In this document: one piece after another, positions 52,790-61,216 of the stretch
Numbering within the stretch: position 1 is the first letter of the stretch
Layout of the letters: each line of letters begins with the position of its first letter
DNA from: Catalimonadaceae bacterium JC749
GTDB lineage: Bacteria; Bacteroidota; Bacteroidia; Cytophagales; Cyclobacteriaceae
Length of the DNA: 64,000 nucleotides
Direction: 5' to 3'
NCBI GenBank assembly: GCA_021730635.1
Contig: JAJNNC010000001.1
Span: forward strand, 1,170,783 to 1,234,782
Translations under genes and position numbers: made by a program
Notes under the pieces: generated by a model
The model's database searches: none
What the model saw: the letters and a program-made list of their open reading frames with translations, nothing else
Told to the model about the DNA's origin: nothing

Positions 52790-53215
52790 TTGCATGTGAA
52801 AGTTTCTGCCGGTTCATTCAATGACAGACCAGTATATGGCCAAGTGCGCAATACTTTATCAAAATATGAGAGGCTTCATAGCAGAAAATTTATAGATAAA
52901 CTATTCAAAGAAGGAAAGTCAGTTACCCTATACCCCATTCGCCTCATCTTCCTTCCTTTCCCGGAAGTGCCACACACCCAAGTACTGTTCAGCGTACCCC
53001 GCCGGAATTTTAAAAAAGCCACTGACAGAAACCGCATAAAAAGACAGATGCGGGAGGCTTATAGAATTCACAAACATACCATATCTTACAAGCCCCCCAT
53101 TGGTATTCCCTTTTTGCTTGCCTATATTTATATTGCTAAAGAAAAACAGGCGTATCAAAGCATTGAATCTAAAATAAAAGATTCGCTTAGGCGTTTAACT
53201 AAAGTCAAACCTTAA
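52790..53215 (+). CDS. rnpA: Ribonuclease P protein component
   Basis: The protein subunit of RNase P, which helps the catalytic RNA mature tRNA 5' ends. The open frame begins with TTG at 52790 (141 residues); a GTG two codons later is an alternative. The family starts around LSKYERLHSRKFIDKLFKEGKS, so the first 20 or so residues are uncertain. The signature RNRIKRQMREAYR and the preceding VLFSVPRRNFKKATD are present. It is placed 102 bp after rpmH and 16 bp before an S41 protease gene, suggesting one transcript of the three. Confidence 0.95.
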   Translation: MHVKVSAGSFNDRPVYGQVRNTLSKYERLHSRKFIDKLFKEGKSVTLYPIRLIFLPFPEVPHTQVLFSVPRRNFKKATDRNRIKRQMREAYRIHKHTISYKPPIGIPFLLAYIYIAKEKQAYQSIESKIKDSLRRLTKVKP

Positions 53216-53231
53216 AACAAATCTTTCGCTT

Positions 53232-54893
53232 ATGAGTACTAGAAAATTGGGAGGGTTGTCCTTGGCGTTGTTGTCCCTTTTCACAGTAGTTTTGTTTGCA
53301 TTTAATGGTCCGGGAGATCAGTATTTTGCGATTGCTAAGAATCTTGACATTTTTGCTACACTATTTAAGGAAGTTAATACTTACTACGTAGACGAAGTCA
53401 ATCCCAACAAATTGGTGAAAGTAGGCATTGATGCAATGCTTAATTCACTCGACCCCTATACAAACTATATTCCTGAAGATGACATAGAGGATTATCGCAC
53501 CATGACCACCGGGCAATATGGCGGTATCGGCGCGATCATAGGAAAGAGGAATGGAGAAAATATGGTATTGATGCCCTACCGGGGCTTTCCCGCTGACAAA
53601 AGTGGTTTGAAGATTGGAGATATTATTACTAAAGTAGATGGCATTGATGTAGCTGATAAATCGGTAGAAGAAATTAGCAAACTACTCAAAGGACAGGCTA
53701 ATACAGATCTTACCATCAATATTAAAAGATTTGGGAAAAACGAGGAAATACCCGTGAGTTTAAAAAGGGAAAAGATTACAGTGAATAATGTGCCCTTTTA
53801 TGGTATGGTGACTGACGATATCGGATATATCAAATTAGGCAATTTTACTACAGGGGCAGGGCGTGAGGTAGAAAAAGCGCTGAAAGAGCTAAAAGAAAAG
53901 GGAGCAAAGAAATTAATATTTGATGTGCGAGACAATCCGGGTGGTCTCCTCAGTGAGTCGGTTAATGTTTCCAATGTATTTATCCCTAAAGGATCTGAGG
54001 TAGTTAGCACAAAAGGAAAAGTAAAAGATTGGAACAAAACCTATAGAGCCCTGGACAACCCAGTAGACACGGAGATACCCATGGCCGTGCTAACGAGTAG
54101 CCGTAGTGCTTCCGCTGCTGAAATTGTGTCAGGTGTTTTACAAGATTATGACCGTGCTTTGCTGGTAGGAGATAAAACGTTTGGTAAAGGTTTGGTACAA
54201 GCTACCCGTCCGTTAACCTATAATTCACAGCTGAAGGTGACAACAGCCAAATATTATACGCCCAGCGGCAGATGCATCCAGGCTATTGATTATAGCCACC
54301 GTAACGAAGATGGCAGTGTGGGTAAAATTCCTGATTCATTACAAAATGCTTTTCAGACCAAAAACGGGAGGACTGTATATGATGGAGGGGGTATTAGTCC
54401 GGATATAGAAGTAAAGCAGGGAAAACTGGCTCCTATTTCTATCAGCCTTTATACAAAGAATTTATTGTTTGACTATGCCACAGAGTATTACTACACCCAT
54501 CCTGAAATTGAAGATTCTGGTGAATTTGAAATTTCAGAGGCTGAATACTCTAAATTTATGGCTTGGCTTGGGGATAAAGATTATGACTATGTAACAGAAG
54601 TAGAGCAGACTATTGAAGATTTGACGGAAATAGCGAAGGATGAAAAGTACTATCAGGATATCCAAGACCAGATAAATTCTTTGCGTAAAAAAGTGCAACA
54701 CAATAAAGAAACTGATTTACAGAAGTTCAAAGATGAAATTAAAGAGCTTTTAGAAGAAGAAATTGTTTCACGATATCATTTGAGTGAAGGAAAAATTCAG
54801 GCTTCTTTTGATGATGATAAAGTAGTGCAGGCTGCTGTAGAAGCGCTAAATGATGCAGAGCGATATAGTGCCCTGTTGGAATCAAAAAAATAA
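53232..54893 (+). CDS. S41 family C-terminal processing peptidase, copy 1
   Basis: A 553-residue envelope protease with an N-terminal membrane or signal helix (about 8-26). A PDZ domain lies around 85-170 (YRGFPADKSGLKIGDIITKVDGIDV). The tail-specific protease domain has the catalytic Ser in SSRSASAAEIVSGVL and the Lys in GDKTFGKGLVQATRP, with KFIFDVRDNPGG-type LIFDVRDNPGGLL before it. A helical C-terminal extension (about 430-553) is rich in Glu/Lys. CtpA/Prc enzymes trim C-termini of periplasmic proteins. It follows rnpA by 16 bp and ends at a hairpin terminator. A paralogue lies at 62220. Confidence 0.95.
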   Translation: MSTRKLGGLSLALLSLFTVVLFAFNGPGDQYFAIAKNLDIFATLFKEVNTYYVDEVNPNKLVKVGIDAMLNSLDPYTNYIPEDDIEDYRTMTTGQYGGIGAIIGKRNGENMVLMPYRGFPADKSGLKIGDIITKVDGIDVADKSVEEISKLLKGQANTDLTINIKRFGKNEEIPVSLKREKITVNNVPFYGMVTDDIGYIKLGNFTTGAGREVEKALKELKEKGAKKLIFDVRDNPGGLLSESVNVSNVFIPKGSEVVSTKGKVKDWNKTYRALDNPVDTEIPMAVLTSSRSASAAEIVSGVLQDYDRALLVGDKTFGKGLVQATRPLTYNSQLKVTTAKYYTPSGRCIQAIDYSHRNEDGSVGKIPDSLQNAFQTKNGRTVYDGGGISPDIEVKQGKLAPISISLYTKNLLFDYATEYYYTHPEIEDSGEFEISEAEYSKFMAWLGDKDYDYVTEVEQTIEDLTEIAKDEKYYQDIQDQINSLRKKVQHNKETDLQKFKDEIKELLEEEIVSRYHLSEGKIQASFDDDKVVQAAVEALNDAERYSALLESKK

Positions 54894-54915
54894 GCTAACA
54901 TATTAAAAGAATTGT

Positions 54916-54951
54916 AAAGCCGGTGCGGGAAGCAATTTCCTGGCCGGCTTT
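54916..54951 (+). terminator. Terminator of the rpmH-rnpA-S41 run
   Basis: An 8-bp stem (AAAGCCGG / CCGGCTTT) with a 20-base loop that can form a further inner pairing, followed by TTTA, 22 bp after the protease stop. Confidence 0.7.
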
Positions 54952-55045
54952 TTATATTAGTGCCACAGCTTTATTCGTTTTGTGTTAACAGTGAGCTAAC
55001 ATGATGGCAGACTTGTTTGCTTTTGCTCAATAGTGAGAATTATTT

Positions 55046-57277
55046 ATGAAATTCCTGGTAAATAAAGTAATATACCTTGGCATCCTCCTGGGAGTAGGGA
55101 TACATTCCTTAAGTTATGCACAGCTTACCTTCCAGTATGCACAACTACCTGTCCTTCATGGCAATGATACTTTATTCAATGCCTGGGCAGGAGGTTTGAA
55201 TTCTGGTGTCTATAATACCATAGACCTGGATGGAGATAATCAGGAAGACTTGGTGATTCTGGATAGGACTTCTAATCGAATCTTAACATTTCTCAATAAA
55301 GAAAACAAGTATACGTATGCTCCCATTTATGCAAGTTTATTTCCAGCTGACAGGCAAAACTGGATGCTGCTGGTAGATTATAACAGTGATGGAAGAAAAG
55401 ATTTGTTTGTGGCCTCTGGCAGCCGGGGAATCAGGGTATATAAGAATCAAACACGAGAAGCGGAAAATGTTTCATGGTCATTGGTTGCCGATCCTTTGCT
55501 TACGTTGGGGTTTTCCGGATTTACCGTGAGCCTACAGGTAGGGCCTGCCGATGTACCCGCTATAACTGATGCTGACGGAGATGGGGATCAGGACATCATT
55601 GTTTACAATGTAAATGGCAGAGGGAATCTGGAATTCTATCAAAATGTAAGTACAGAAAAACTAGGGCACAGCGATTCTCTAATCTTTGAAGCAACAGACA
55701 ACCGTTGGGGTGGTGTAAAAGAATGTGATTGCAACCAGTTTGCTTTTGGCACAGAGGAATGTAATGAGGTAATTGACGGAGCTCGGGTAGAAATAAATCA
55801 AAAAGAACAACATATTGGCGGGAAAAGCATACTGGCCATTGATGTAGACGGAGATCAGGATAAAGATTTATTAATTGGTCATGAAGAGTGCGCCGAACTG
55901 TATTTTCTTCGAAACGAAGGGTCGGTAACCCAGCCACGCTTTGAAAGTTTTGAGAGCCAATTTCCTAATGAAGTGTTTCCTGCCAATTTTTTTGTGTTTC
56001 CTTCTGCTTTTTATGAAGATGCTGATTTGGATGGTATAAAAGATTTGATTGTATCTCCCAATGCTGGTTTTAATATATCAGATAGTATCAATTTTACCGC
56101 TTCCAGTTGGTTATACCAGAACACAAAAACAAATGAGTATCCGGAGTTTTCTTTTAATTCCCGATCCTTTCTGCAGGAAGAAATGATTGACGTGGGAGAG
56201 AACGCAGTACCGGCATTGGCTGATGTGGACAATGATGGAGATATGGATCTTTTAGTAGGGAATAGGGGAATACTTCATCAGGATGGATTTTACGGAGGTA
56301 TTACATGCTATGAAAATACAGGCACTTATTCTCAGCCGGTATTTACTCTAAAAACGGCAGATTTTGCCCAGATGAATGCACTAAAGTTACGCGATGTAAA
56401 AGTGTATTTTTCAGACCTGCAGGCAGATGGGTTGCCGGAAATGGTGATCACCGGAAGCAAGACCTCCTCGGGACAAGGGCTGCTGTATATTTTTGAAAAT
56501 AGTCAGGCCTTCCCTTTTCAATTTGATGTCAGTCAGCCTAAAACGATTAACTTTAATTTCAACGTAAAAGATAACTTTGCTTTCTTTGATGTAGATAATG
56601 ATGGCAGACAGGATTTGTTTTTGGGGAAACAAAACGGAGATCTTGAATATTACCACAATACAGGCGAAGGGTTGGACCCTGTTTGGCATTTGGAAAATGA
56701 ACACGCTGGCAATATCAGCGGTAATACTTTCAGTCTATTCCTGTCTCCCCTACTTTACGATCTGGATCAGAATGGTGAGGCTGATCTGATCAGCACCAAT
56801 ATTAGTGGAAAGTTACTGGTGAGGTCTGATTTTGTTGCCAACCTGGAACAACCCCAATTTTTACGGACAGATACAGCTACTATCCATCTCAATGGCTCAG
56901 ACAAAAATATAGAGGTAGGAGAACAAACATGGTTAGCCGCAGCAGATCTTTTTGGCAATGGAACAACAACTCTTTTGATAGGTCACAGAGAAGGAGGCAT
57001 CTCTCTCTTAAATGTCAGCTCTGAAAAAGAAAAACCCACTTCCCTCTTTCTTGTTTATCCCAATCCCTCAGAGGGTATAGTTCAAATCCAGACCGATAAG
57101 CCTATAGTAACATTACAAATAATAAACATAAAAGGGCAATTGCTTTATGAAGAGCAACTAGCTCATTCTGGCACTCAGGTATTTTTTAACACAGATCGTT
57201 TATCTGCAGGCTTGTATCTGATAAGAGTATTGTTGGAAAATGGAGAAATGCCAACAAGTAAGTTGATAATACCGTAA
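55046..57277 (+). CDS. Secreted VCBS/FG-GAP repeat protein with T9SS C-terminal sorting domain
   Basis: A 743-residue protein with a Sec signal (VIYLGILLGVGIHSLSYAQ) and at least eight repeats carrying calcium-loop motifs: DLDGDNQEDL, DYNSDGRKDL, DADGDGDQDI, DVDGDQDKDL, DADLDGIKDL, DVDNDGDMDL, DVDNDGRQDL and DLDQNGEADL. These form a beta-propeller-like fold. The last 75 residues (VYPNPSEGIVQIQT, LQIINIKGQLLYEEQL, LSAGLYLIRVLLENG) are a type A T9SS sorting domain, so it is exported across the outer membrane and probably anchored at the surface. No enzymatic domain is visible; adhesion or binding is a guess. Monocistronic. Confidence 0.93.
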   Translation: MKFLVNKVIYLGILLGVGIHSLSYAQLTFQYAQLPVLHGNDTLFNAWAGGLNSGVYNTIDLDGDNQEDLVILDRTSNRILTFLNKENKYTYAPIYASLFPADRQNWMLLVDYNSDGRKDLFVASGSRGIRVYKNQTREAENVSWSLVADPLLTLGFSGFTVSLQVGPADVPAITDADGDGDQDIIVYNVNGRGNLEFYQNVSTEKLGHSDSLIFEATDNRWGGVKECDCNQFAFGTEECNEVIDGARVEINQKEQHIGGKSILAIDVDGDQDKDLLIGHEECAELYFLRNEGSVTQPRFESFESQFPNEVFPANFFVFPSAFYEDADLDGIKDLIVSPNAGFNISDSINFTASSWLYQNTKTNEYPEFSFNSRSFLQEEMIDVGENAVPALADVDNDGDMDLLVGNRGILHQDGFYGGITCYENTGTYSQPVFTLKTADFAQMNALKLRDVKVYFSDLQADGLPEMVITGSKTSSGQGLLYIFENSQAFPFQFDVSQPKTINFNFNVKDNFAFFDVDNDGRQDLFLGKQNGDLEYYHNTGEGLDPVWHLENEHAGNISGNTFSLFLSPLLYDLDQNGEADLISTNISGKLLVRSDFVANLEQPQFLRTDTATIHLNGSDKNIEVGEQTWLAAADLFGNGTTTLLIGHREGGISLLNVSSEKEKPTSLFLVYPNPSEGIVQIQTDKPIVTLQIINIKGQLLYEEQLAHSGTQVFFNTDRLSAGLYLIRVLLENGEMPTSKLIIP

Positions 57278-57303
57278 AATGCATAAAGTTGACGCTACAT
57301 GAT

Positions 57304-57861
57304 ATGACCAATAAGATACGTTGTGAATGGTGTTTAAAGGACGCACTCTATATAGCGTATCATGATACGGAATGGGGTGTCCCGGAACATGATGACCATA
57401 AGCTTTTTGAGTTACTTTTGTTGGAAGGCGCTCAAGCCGGACTTAGTTGGTATACCGTCTTAAAGAAAAGAGAAAACTATCGGGCTGCTTTTGACAATTT
57501 CGATCCTGTAAAAATCGCCAATTATGATGAATCAAAACTACAATCGCTTTCTGTAGATGCAGGTATCATTCGTAATAAGCTTAAAATCAAAGCCGCTGTA
57601 AGTAATGCCCAGGCTTATTTGAAAGTAAAAGAAGAGTTTGTAAATTTTGATCAGTATCTCTGGCAGTTCACAGAGCATCAAACCCTCGTACATCATCCTA
57701 AATCGTTGAGAGAAATCCCAGTGAAAACCAAAGAGTCGGATGCCATGAGCAAAGATCTAAAGCAAAGGGGATTCAGATTTGTAGGCTCTACTATCTGTTA
57801 TGCTTTTATGCAGGCAGCGGGTATGGTAGACGACCATATAATTACCTGCTGGCGTAAGTAG
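57304..57861 (+). CDS. tag: DNA-3-methyladenine glycosylase I
   Basis: 185 residues from the ATG at 57304, where the conserved N-terminus RCEWCLKDALYIAYHDTEWGVP begins; a TTG five codons upstream is an alternative. The enzyme excises 3-methyladenine from alkylated DNA. Zinc ligands of Tag are recognisable: Cys near the N-terminus (CEWC) and C-terminal His/Cys in DDHIITCWRK. The catalytic-region Glu lies in LLLLEGAQAGLSWYTVLKKRENY. The next gene starts 6 bp after the stop. Confidence 0.95.
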   Translation: MTNKIRCEWCLKDALYIAYHDTEWGVPEHDDHKLFELLLLEGAQAGLSWYTVLKKRENYRAAFDNFDPVKIANYDESKLQSLSVDAGIIRNKLKIKAAVSNAQAYLKVKEEFVNFDQYLWQFTEHQTLVHHPKSLREIPVKTKESDAMSKDLKQRGFRFVGSTICYAFMQAAGMVDDHIITCWRK

Positions 57862-57867
57862 CTTTCC

Positions 57868-58269
57868 ATGAATTCAATGATCTATATCACCATTGCTTCT
57901 TCTCATTGGTCTTCTTATGATTGGCCTCTGATACAATGGGTTCGTAAAGTCTATCCAGAAGTTGTGATTTTTGATTTTGATAATCATTCCAAAGTTGAAA
58001 TGGCAGATTATGCAATTAAACTGATAGAAAAATCAGACAAGGTATTGGTTGTTGTTAATAACCAGGCAGAGAAAAATGCGACTTTAGGAGGTATTTTGAA
58101 AGTGCTTCAGTATTTAATAAGACAACAGACCAAATCTATTCATCTATTCTTATGGGGTTCTCATCCTATTGTTGAGAAAATGGGGAATACACTCAGAAGT
58201 GGAAAGTTTTATCAAAACTTTGAAGAAAAAGAGATCAAAGAAAAAATATCGGCAATTTTATCCCAGTAG
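57868..58269 (+). CDS. Small alpha/beta protein, function unknown
   Basis: A 133-residue protein I do not recognise. It has alternating hydrophobic beta-strands and helices (MIYITIASSHWSSYDWPLI, VVIFDFDNHSK, KVLVVVNNQAEKNATLGGIL, SIHLFLWGSHPIVEKMG), like a single Rossmann- or flavodoxin-like sheet, possibly related to nucleotide- or sugar-binding folds. No signal peptide. It starts 6 bp after tag, so it is in the same transcript, and its last 12 bp overlap the convergent omega-amidase gene. Confidence 0.7.
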   Translation: MNSMIYITIASSHWSSYDWPLIQWVRKVYPEVVIFDFDNHSKVEMADYAIKLIEKSDKVLVVVNNQAEKNATLGGILKVLQYLIRQQTKSIHLFLWGSHPIVEKMGNTLRSGKFYQNFEEKEIKEKISAILSQ

Positions 58270-59055
58270 AAATGAATCAGCATCCAGATAGGCTGGAAAT
58301 TTATGACGGAAGGATTGTAAATCAGATTTAGATAACGTCCAAGTGATGATGGCTTCCTGGTTAGTTTGAGGAAACAGTAACTCCCCCTTGAAATCCGCTA
58401 GTGCAGAATGCCCTTCGTAAACGATTCCATTTCCATCTTCCCCTACTCGGTTCACGCCGGCAACATAGCTAAGATTTTCGATAGCACGTGCTTTTAGTAG
58501 TGTAGTCCAGGCAGCCGAACGCACAGCAGGCCAGTTAGCAACATAAATTAACAGGTCATATATTAGTTCATTGTTTTCATCCAACCGATTACGGCTCCAT
58601 ACAGGAAAGCGCAAGTCATAGCATACCATTGGACAAATGCGCCAGCCTTTCCATTCTCTAATCAGAATTTCTTTGCCCGGGGCGAATATTTTGTCTTCTT
58701 CAGCCATCCGGAATAAATGTTTTTTATCATAGAAAGCAAAAGAGCCATCCGGTTCCATCCAAAGCAAGCGGTTATAATAACGGCCGTTTTCCTTCACAAT
58801 ATAACTCCCGATGATCACCGCCTGGGTTTGCATGGCCTGTTGTTTCATCCAGCGGAAAGTTTTACTGTTCATAGGTTCAGCAAAAGCTGCGGCACTGTTA
58901 GTAAAACCTGTGTTGAACATTTCAGGAAGTATGATAAGATCTGTCTCCTCTCCTATCTGCCATATTTTTTCCTCCAGCATTGCCAGATTAGCTTCAATAT
59001 TATGCCAGTAAAGATGAGTTTGTAAGAGCGTTACACGTAGATGATAATCGTTCAT
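58258..59055 (-). CDS. Omega-amidase-like nitrilase family amidohydrolase (YafV/Nit2 type)
   Basis: A 265-residue cytosolic carbon-nitrogen hydrolase. The Glu-Lys-Cys triad is in LIILPEMFNTGF (Glu), FYDKKHLF (Lys) and PMVCYDLRFPVWSRN (Cys). The opening LRVTLLQTHLYWHNIEANL is typical of the YafV group, which hydrolyses alpha-ketoglutaramate and alpha-ketosuccinamate. Its start overlaps the stop of the upstream aminotransferase by 4 bp, so the two proteins are translated together and probably act in sequence. Its 3' end overlaps the convergent small unknown gene. Confidence 0.9.
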   Translation of the reverse strand: MNDYHLRVTLLQTHLYWHNIEANLAMLEEKIWQIGEETDLIILPEMFNTGFTNSAAAFAEPMNSKTFRWMKQQAMQTQAVIIGSYIVKENGRYYNRLLWMEPDGSFAFYDKKHLFRMAEEDKIFAPGKEILIREWKGWRICPMVCYDLRFPVWSRNRLDENNELIYDLLIYVANWPAVRSAAWTTLLKARAIENLSYVAGVNRVGEDGNGIVYEGHSALADFKGELLFPQTNQEAIITWTLSKSDLQSFRHKFPAYLDADSFLLG

Positions 59056-60146
59056 AAAAATTGAGAAAGAAAATGGGCTGCCTGAATGAGAGTTTCGTCG
59101 TGTTTAGCAAAACAAAATCTTAAATAATGATGATCTGTCTTATCCTGATAAAAAACGCTGATAGGGATGCTGGCTACCTTGGCTTCACGGGTAAGGTAGT
59201 TGGCAAATTGCCTGTCCGGGAAGTCAGTATAATTTTTATAGGAAAAAAGCTGAAAATAAGTTCCCTTGGCTTTTAACGGTTGAAAGGGTAACGTTTGCAT
59301 ATGCCGAAGAAATAAATCACGCTTTTTCTGATAAAAGCTGCCAAGGCTGGTATAATGATTCTCATTTTCTAAAAAATCGGCCAGGGCGTATTGTGTGGGC
59401 GTATGAACACTAAACTGTAAATATTGGTGTGCCTTTCTGATTTCTTGTGTCAACGCTGCTGAAGCTACAACATATCCCACTTTCCATCCGGTGGCATGGA
59501 AGGTTTTGCCAAAAGAGAAAACAGCCACACAGTGGCGGGCCAATGCTTCATACCGTAGCACAGACTGGTGCTGAAGTCCATCGAAAATAATATGTTCATA
59601 TACTTCATCGCTGAGTACCCAGATACCGTGTTTTTGGACAATATTGGATAACTGTTGCCAATCTTCAGCAGAAAAAACCATTCCGGAGGGATTATGCGGG
59701 GTATTCACAATAATCATCCGGGTTTTGGGGGAAACTTTTTCCTCTACAGCCGGCCAGTCTACAGAAAAATCTCTATTCATGGCAACTGTAACAGGAATAC
59801 CCCCCTGAAGCAGAATGGCTGGTATATAACTATCATAAGCCGGCTCGAGAATGACAACTTCATCGCCTGGCCGAACCAAAGCTGCTATGGTGGTGTAGAG
59901 GCCCTCTGTGGCACCTGCCGTAATAGTGATCTCTGTTTCCGGGTTTACTTTTTTAAGATACTGAGTTGCAATTTTTTCTGCTATTCTTTCGCGGAGTCTA
60001 AGCAATCCTGGCATAGGCGCATATTGGTTATGACCTTTCACCATGTAGTGGTACACCAGCTCAATCAAGGTCTCCGATACCGGAAATTCAGGAAATCCCT
60101 GGGCTAAATTGATAGCATGATGCTCTGTTGCCAGGGCAGACATCAC
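59052..60146 (-). CDS. PLP-dependent aminotransferase, methionine/glutamine transaminase-like (YbdL type)
   Basis: The frame from GTG at 60146 encodes 364 residues of a fold-type I aminotransferase. HHAINLAQGFPEFP starts the conserved N-terminus, ITITAGATEGLYTTIAAL and VVILEPAYDSYIP form the PLP region, and NTPHNPSGMVFS and WVLSDEVYEHIIFDG follow. The PLP lysine is in FSFGKTFHATGWKVGY. Family members use methionine, phenylalanine or glutamine as amino donors. The conserved segment SKLPEAGTTIFTVMSALA begins about 16 codons upstream of the GTG, and the frame is open to a TAA at 60233-60231 with no ATG, GTG or TTG. The real start may be an ATT at 60224 or 60218. Confidence 0.9.
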   Translation of the reverse strand: MMSALATEHHAINLAQGFPEFPVSETLIELVYHYMVKGHNQYAPMPGLLRLRERIAEKIATQYLKKVNPETEITITAGATEGLYTTIAALVRPGDEVVILEPAYDSYIPAILLQGGIPVTVAMNRDFSVDWPAVEEKVSPKTRMIIVNTPHNPSGMVFSAEDWQQLSNIVQKHGIWVLSDEVYEHIIFDGLQHQSVLRYEALARHCVAVFSFGKTFHATGWKVGYVVASAALTQEIRKAHQYLQFSVHTPTQYALADFLENENHYTSLGSFYQKKRDLFLRHMQTLPFQPLKAKGTYFQLFSYKNYTDFPDRQFANYLTREAKVASIPISVFYQDKTDHHYLRFCFAKHDETLIQAAHFLSQFL

Positions 60147-60237
60147 TGTAAAAATAGTAGTGCCAGCCTCTGGTAACTTTGAAAAAGCAGTGCCTGATGT
60201 TGTTGGATTATCTTGAATAGAAATAAATGTTTAAGTC

Positions 60238-60804
60238 CTACTTCTTCAGAATCTTTGCGGGTATTTTTACCTTATAATTGGCCTCAAACTGACCCTTACT
60301 GATATTATTCAGTTTACTTTTAATCAATCTTTTTTTAAGACCTTTGACATGATCCGTAAATAATATGCCTTCGATGTGATCGTACTCATGTTGTACAATC
60401 CGGGCAGGCAAACCTTCCAACAGATCAATATGTTCTTGCCAGTTTTCGTCAAAGTATTTTATCTTGATTTTAGTGGGACGCACCACGTCTGCTCTCACAC
60501 CTGGAATGCTCAAGCACCCTTCTTCAAAAGCCTGCTCTTCTTCCTCGAATCCTACAATAGTAGGATTGATGAACACTCTTTTAAAGCCTTCATTTCCCTC
60601 ATCTTCATCCATAGGAGTGCTGTCAATAACGAACATCCGTAAGTTTTTGCCTATTTGGGGAGCCGCCAAGCCAACGCCACTGGCCTGATACATAGTCTGG
60701 AACATGTCATCACTTAACGTCTTAACATCTAAAGATCCTGGCACTATGTCTTCACTCGGTTTTTTCAGTATTGGATCGCCATATAAAATTATTGGATAGA
60801 TCAT
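60238..60804 (-). CDS. def: Peptide deformylase
   Basis: A 188-residue metalloenzyme that removes the formyl group from nascent proteins. Motif 1 is GVGLAAPQIG, motif 2 EEGCLSIPG (metal Cys) and motif 3 QHEYDHIEG (catalytic Glu, metal His pair). PILYGDPILKKPSEDI is the family N-terminus. It overlaps the upstream ruvX stop by 4 bp and is cotranscribed with it. The aminotransferase follows on the same strand. Confidence 0.97.
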   Translation of the reverse strand: MIYPIILYGDPILKKPSEDIVPGSLDVKTLSDDMFQTMYQASGVGLAAPQIGKNLRMFVIDSTPMDEDEGNEGFKRVFINPTIVGFEEEEQAFEEGCLSIPGVRADVVRPTKIKIKYFDENWQEHIDLLEGLPARIVQHEYDHIEGILFTDHVKGLKKRLIKSKLNNISKGQFEANYKVKIPAKILKK

Positions 60805-61214
60805 TTTTTTGAGTCTAGAAACGATTGTAAAATTAAAGCTGCACTTACTTTATCAATATTGCTTTTATTTCTCCTGTATTTCTTGGTGGTACCTCCTGCA
60901 ATCAACGCATCCAAAGCTATTTTGGAGGTAAATCTTTCATCTTGCAAAAAGATATTTTTGTCTGGAAAAATCTTTTTCAGTTTCTGAACAAATGCTTCTA
61001 CAGGTTTAGTTGCATGCGTTGCCTGATTATTGAGATTTTTTGGGAATCCTACTACAAAAGATTCCGTATCTTCCTTTGCACAGTAAGCTGTTAGAAAAGA
61101 AAAAATTCGATGATTAGGAATGGTTTCCAGAGGTGATGCAATAATTTGCAGAGGATCGGTAACAGCTAAACCAATACGTTTTAGTCCATAATCAATCCCA
61201 ATAATTCTTCCCAT
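60801..61214 (-). CDS. ruvX: Putative Holliday junction resolvase / pre-16S rRNA nuclease YqgF
   Basis: 137 residues from the ATG at 61214 (a TTG two codons upstream is possible). RNase H-like fold: the first catalytic Asp is in GRIIGIDYGLKRIGLAV, the Glu-equivalent region is VGFPKNLNNQATHA, and LQDERFTSKIALDAL together with the final Asp in KSNIDKVSAALILQSFL complete the site. The family matures 16S rRNA 5' ends. It lies between the hemerythrin-like gene (2-bp gap) and def (4-bp overlap), so the three form an operon. Confidence 0.93.
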   Translation of the reverse strand: MGRIIGIDYGLKRIGLAVTDPLQIIASPLETIPNHRIFSFLTAYCAKEDTESFVVGFPKNLNNQATHATKPVEAFVQKLKKIFPDKNIFLQDERFTSKIALDALIAGGTTKKYRRNKSNIDKVSAALILQSFLDSKK

Positions 61215-61216
61215 TA

